Assembly: GCA_025024175.1 (NCBI GenBank)
Contig: QCXZ01000041.1
Span: 16,115,786 to 16,179,785, forward strand
Length of the DNA stretch: 64,000 nt
Direction of reading: 5' to 3'
DNA from: Rhyzopertha dominica
Lineage: Eukaryota; Arthropoda; Insecta; Coleoptera; Bostrichidae
Below, piece after piece: positions 60,792 to 64,000 of the stretch. The position numbers were made by a program, and so were the translations under genes. The first letter of the stretch is position 1. Every line of letters starts with the position of its first letter. The notes beneath the pieces were generated by a model. The model made no database searches and was not told the origin of the DNA. It saw nothing but the letters and a program-made list of their open reading frames with translations.

Positions 60792-61466
60792 AGGGTTTCT
60801 ATAAATAATTCATGCATTGATTGCCGCCTCTCAGGAAGGTGAACACAACAATTGCTTTGACGTATACTTGTCATCTGTCGATTGTTGAATTATTTCATAT
60901 ATTTTAATATGAGAAAACGCGCAGGAGTGTTCAACATTCTGGAGTATTTTGTGCAAGAAACAACTCTAAGGTTGCATAAAGCTCACATTTCGGAGTTGAG
61001 GGGTAACACGGTTTCATATAACTTTTAGGTTATGTATCGTATTTGTGAAGTTTTGGCTATAGTAAGCCTATTAAATAATTGTACTATGATGGACTGAAAG
61101 ATGTTTTTAGCATGCAGCAATTGTGTAGAATTCACAAACTAAGTGGTAATAGCATTAGCTGCACTACACAAAGCTTCCACAGCGCAAGGGNGTAGGCTGT
61201 AGAGTAGAGGTTATTACAAGCCTACTATACCAATAAATATTGTTATTTCTTACCTTTTAAAGAACAAATAGAACCGTAAATTGTTGGAATATCTTTACAA
61301 AGCCATCAATTTCGTGACTAACTTGATCTGCAACCTTCAGTATTATCGTGCACATTGATGTAATCACCGTGTATATTGTAGCTTGGCAGCAGTTATAAAA
61401 AGGCGGCACGGAGAATTCAGAAATCAACGCCGCCCTCGTTGCATGAATCATTTATAGAAACCTTGT
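60792..61466. mobile_element. MITE-like element, long copy
   Basis: Inverted ends: the left reads inward TCTATAAATAATTCATGCA (from about 60798), the right TCTATAAATGATTCATGCA (from about 61459). The interior shares ordered blocks with 19021-19410, but about 300 bp are absent from the shorter copy. No coding capacity. TA follows the right end; the left flank is unclear. Confidence 0.7.
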
Positions 61467-61849
61467 ATAATTTATTAATAAAGAACTATGCAACTAATGA
61501 GCTGACTAATTGCAAAAACAGGCAGGGCCAATAATAATTCATAAAAATAACCTCAAAATTGACGCTGAAAAGATTGACATGTCATAATGCAAGCGTAATG
61601 CCAGGTAATACTACCTACTTAATACGTTATAGTATTATAGTTACAGGTACGCAGTTCAGTTATGTCCTGATGTATGTACATATACAAAAAAAACTTTGAA
61701 ATCTTTGAACATAATATATTCAAAGTTTGATATTAATAGTGAAAACCGAAGCGTTGATTTTCAGTGTCAGCTGTCATGTCAACCTCACACCTATCAGCAT
61801 GCTATGTACTAAAAGTATTTAACAATATTGTAAAGTGATGCCTACTTAC

Positions 61850-61863
61850 ACCAGTTCTGACAT
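61850..61863 (-). CDS. Candidate first coding exon: ATG plus splice donor
   Basis: Minus strand ATGTCAGAACTGGT is followed directly by GTAAGT (61849-61844), leaving phase 2. A TATAAAA box lies 26-32 nt upstream of the ATG (61895-61889), which would place the RNA start almost at the ATG. Joined to 58447 the reading continues MSELV then WDYRKE. Fourteen coding bases are weak evidence alone. Confidence 0.35.
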
Positions 61864-61888
61864 TCTCTCTGCGTTGTTCTCACGGGTA

Positions 61889-61895
61889 TTTTATA
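61889..61895 (-). promoter_or_regulatory. TATA-box candidate
   Basis: TATAAAA on the minus strand, about 26 nt before the candidate ATG at 61863. Confidence 0.25.
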
Positions 61896-61951
61896 TGATA
61901 TTTTAACTAGTTAACAGGCATAGATTTATATATGAAAAAGTATAATAATCA

Positions 61952-62023
61952 GCTTTGACCGCGATTTGAACCCGTATCCTTTTGAACACCAGTCAAACGC
62001 AGTAACTACTGAGGTATGAAGGT
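61952..62023 (-). repeat. tRNA-like unit, decayed, inverted relative to its partner
   Basis: Minus strand: CCTCAGTAGTTACTGC, GTTTGACTGGTGTTCAAA and GGGTTCAAATCGCGG align with the 62308 unit. Stems are less complete. Its left flank (about 61895-61950) resembles the left flank of the other unit (about 62247-62300) in direct orientation, although the units themselves are inverted. Confidence 0.6.
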
Positions 62024-62307
62024 TCTATTCAAAATCGAGCTCAAAGAAGCGTAATATACGTTAAAGTTTTACTGCAACGGTGCTGAACTCCATCAGGCAC
62101 ATTTGCAGCTGAATCGCTCGTCGCTCAGTATTTTCGAGCTTCAGAGCGTAATTCGTTGTGGCGACCAGCAGCTAACTACAACCCAAATATATCATATATA
62201 ATGAAAGATAATTATTGCCTGAATTCATTTTTAATGAACACACGTGATATTTTAACAGGTTAACATGCATATATATGAAATGAAAAAGTATTTCCAGCTT
62301 TGACCTT

Positions 62308-62380
62308 ACCTTGATAGCTCAGTAGTTAGAGCGTTTGACTAGTTTTCAAAAGGTCCCGGGTTCAAATCCCGGTCAAGGCT
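62308..62380 (+). tRNA. tRNA-like gene or pseudogene, anticodon AGT (Thr)
   Basis: Folds as a full cloverleaf: acceptor 62308-62314 with 62373-62379 (first pair A-C mismatched), D stem GCTC/GAGC, anticodon stem TTTGA/TCAAA with loop CTAGTTT, T stem CCGGG/CCCGG with loop TTCAAAT. A and B boxes are good. The D loop AGTAGTTA lacks the usual GG, and the base after the anticodon is T instead of a purine; a second decayed copy sits 290 bp away. I think it more likely a tRNA-derived repeat or pseudogene than a working tRNA-Thr. No intron. Confidence 0.45.
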
Positions 62381-62384
62381 GAAA

Positions 62385-62989
62385 ACAAATCTATGAAGGT
62401 ACTTAATACATCTGGCACAATAAATAATAAATATGGAATTATGGAGGAAGACAGTGCATGAAGTGGAGGTTTATTGGATACCTACTTAGGCAAAACGAAG
62501 TCAGTCAAGAACCACCATGGAAACGTGGAAAAAGAATGTAAAAAAAAATTTAGGCGGACGTCAAAGCTTTAGTGATTTATGTAATGAAGTTACTCAAGGG
62601 AGAACATAAAGATTAATTTTAACTTTAACCACTAGGGCGACTCAAAGTTGGCCTTCCAAAAACTTGTTTTAGTACAAAACAATTTTCCGTTTTAAATCCG
62701 TACGCCTTCCAAGATTTATTCCTCGTATTCTTTTGAGCAGTGTAGATTAAATCTACATTGAAGACGTCAGTAAATAAATTTATAAAAGTTTAACAATACG
62801 TAACGACAGATAGTGTATATATAAACCATATTTCAGTACGATGAACTCGAACCAAAATACGATGAACTTTGTACCCTGTAAACACAAGAAGCGTGGAATA
62901 CATTATAGATGCTATGGACCCTCTCTCGTATAAACTAGAAATACATGAACGCAAACAGAAATAAGGCCATATATTTTGGAGTGAGGGGT
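62385..62989. other. No gene seen
   Basis: AT-rich spacer. A 15-bp palindrome GTAGATTAAATCTAC lies near 62743. Confidence 0.45.
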
Positions 62990-63480
62990 GTTCAACTAAA
63001 CGTATCTTCCCAGAAATTTCCGCGAACCAGGAAATCCTGTCGTACCGATGGCATAGGGCGCAACGGCTGAGTCTGGGGACTTGAGAGCGTGGTCCACAAC
63101 TTAACCGTAATTGACATAAATACCGCTAATACTAACAATAATGATATAATGGGACGAGCTGCGTACACCGTAAACATGCCCGCCACGTTATTTATGTCTG
63201 CAAAGAGACCAACCCGTTTTCCGCGTGAGTCCTGCATGGCGTCCCGCGTCCTGCTCCGTGCCAAGGCTGTCTGCGATGCGGAGAACGCTGCGGAGTCGTT
63301 CTTTTGCATAATTTATAATAATGCTTCTAATGAAGTGCCCGACCGTGACGCTGTGAAATATCCAGGTGAAAATTACTGCTGATCCGTACACGATAATCGT
63401 ATTAACTCGGAGACGGTAATGTGTCATATATCAATGATTGTTATTATTGGCGTGAAACGAACTTGAGGCGATGGCGCCGA
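62990..63480. promoter_or_regulatory. GC-rich block, possible regulatory DNA
   Basis: Markedly richer in CpG than its neighbours. Overlapping frames on both strands (62992-63427) reflect the lack of stops; one minus frame has a hydrophobic stretch IISLLLVLAVFMSI, but there is no splice context or family match. A conserved host noncoding element or exon remains possible. Confidence 0.3.
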
Positions 63481-63699
63481 GGAAGGGATGCAATTCAAAT
63501 CGGTATAACTCACATATTGCAATATGCCATTAGAGCAACTTGCTAATTTTTAGTACAGTTTTGAGGTATGGCGTCTGTACTTGGGTATTTGACTTCAGTA
63601 AAAAATGTAGAATTCAGAACACATGCGCCTTTTAACATAGGTACATGCTGTATGTTATACATGTTGCAAAAATTTGTTATCCGGTGATCAGAAATATCC

Positions 63700-64000
63700 A
63701 GTAGAGTACCATAACTCCATCTAGAGATCGAACAAGCTAACCGAATAAACACGTACGATATCACCCTAAGAAGCATCGATAGGATCATGCAAAGGAACCT
63801 CAGTAAGACACATGAATCAGAACTACCACCTGAAAAAGATGACAAAACAGTTAATAAGGTCCTAAATCTATACACAATTCCTGAAACTTATTCGAGGAAG
63901 AAGAATAGTACAACCAAAATAAGCCGTCATCATACACAGAAATACTAAAAGAGGGTATCCACTGGTTGGGTGTACCCTACAAACTTTCCCATTCCAATCC
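63700..64000 (+). repeat. LINE-like 3' fragment (family copy 3), cut by window end
   Basis: Reads ANRINTYDITLRSIDRIMQR, SKTHESELPP and KVLNLYTIPET before a stop, matching copy 1 (2.88-3.03 kb) and the VLKLYTI end of copy 2 (57.2 kb). The trailing AACTTTCCCATTCCAATCC matches AACTTCCCCATTCCAGCCC in copy 2. It continues beyond the window. Confidence 0.55.

Noticed and set aside
62308..62380. Calling this a functional tRNA-Thr
   Set aside because: Missing D-loop GG, T at the position after the anticodon, a mismatched first acceptor pair and a decayed neighbouring copy argue for a repeat-derived pseudogene.
62992..63427. Overlapping frames on both strands, one with a hydrophobic stretch
   Set aside because: Mutual overlap and CpG-rich composition explain them; no family match or splice site.

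Overview
This is eukaryotic nuclear DNA, almost certainly from an insect with a large, transposon-rich genome. It is AT-rich, short on long open frames, has consensus GT-AG splice sites, and carries insect-type Tc1/mariner, hAT, piggyBac, Jockey-like LINE and Penelope-like elements (PLEs). A beetle is my guess only; no marker fixes the order. Runs of N show a draft assembly. There are no operons, ribosome binding sites, rRNAs or CRISPR arrays.

Layout. 0-6 kb: old LINE-like debris and GC-richer noncoding DNA. 6.0-8.2 kb: a nearly intact DD41D Tc1/mariner element nested in the centre of a small palindrome. 8-24 kb: mostly unannotated DNA with tandem repeats (11.1 and 13.7 kb), a probable host exon in a CpG-rich block (14.5 kb), a decayed DDE transposase (15.7 kb), a hAT-like non-autonomous candidate (17.3 kb), a MITE (19.0 kb) and a Jockey-type RT relic (21.4 kb). 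25.0-26.8 kb: a second Tc1/mariner family that has lost its catalytic domain. 27.8-31.9 kb: a PLE with inverted 3' ends, split by a complete 3.2-kb hAT element with a perfect 8-bp target duplication. 33-45 kb: LINE, PLE and piggyBac relics, including a second head-to-head PLE at 36.3-37.4 kb. 45.5-50.5 kb: a roughly 5-kb unit bounded by a 10-bp direct repeat whose inverted ends carry three textbook hammerhead ribozymes. 51-64 kb: more LINE relics, a MITE, tRNA-like units and short candidate exons.

The main find is the hammerhead unit. All three ribozymes have an intact core, a 7-bp stem I, 5-bp stem II and 4-bp stem III. Two lie head to tail 352 nt apart. One sits exactly in the loop of a 291-bp perfect inverted repeat. 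No protein is recognisable inside the unit, so it looks retrozyme-like, and PLE remnants in the same window are a plausible source of reverse transcriptase.

Host genes are thinly represented. Four short minus-strand segments (61.85, 58.4, 51.1 and 23.8 kb) have good splice signals and compatible phases and may belong to one gene with long introns, although the last has an in-frame stop. A separate 47-codon frame with a consensus donor lies at 14.5 kb. I could not name either product.
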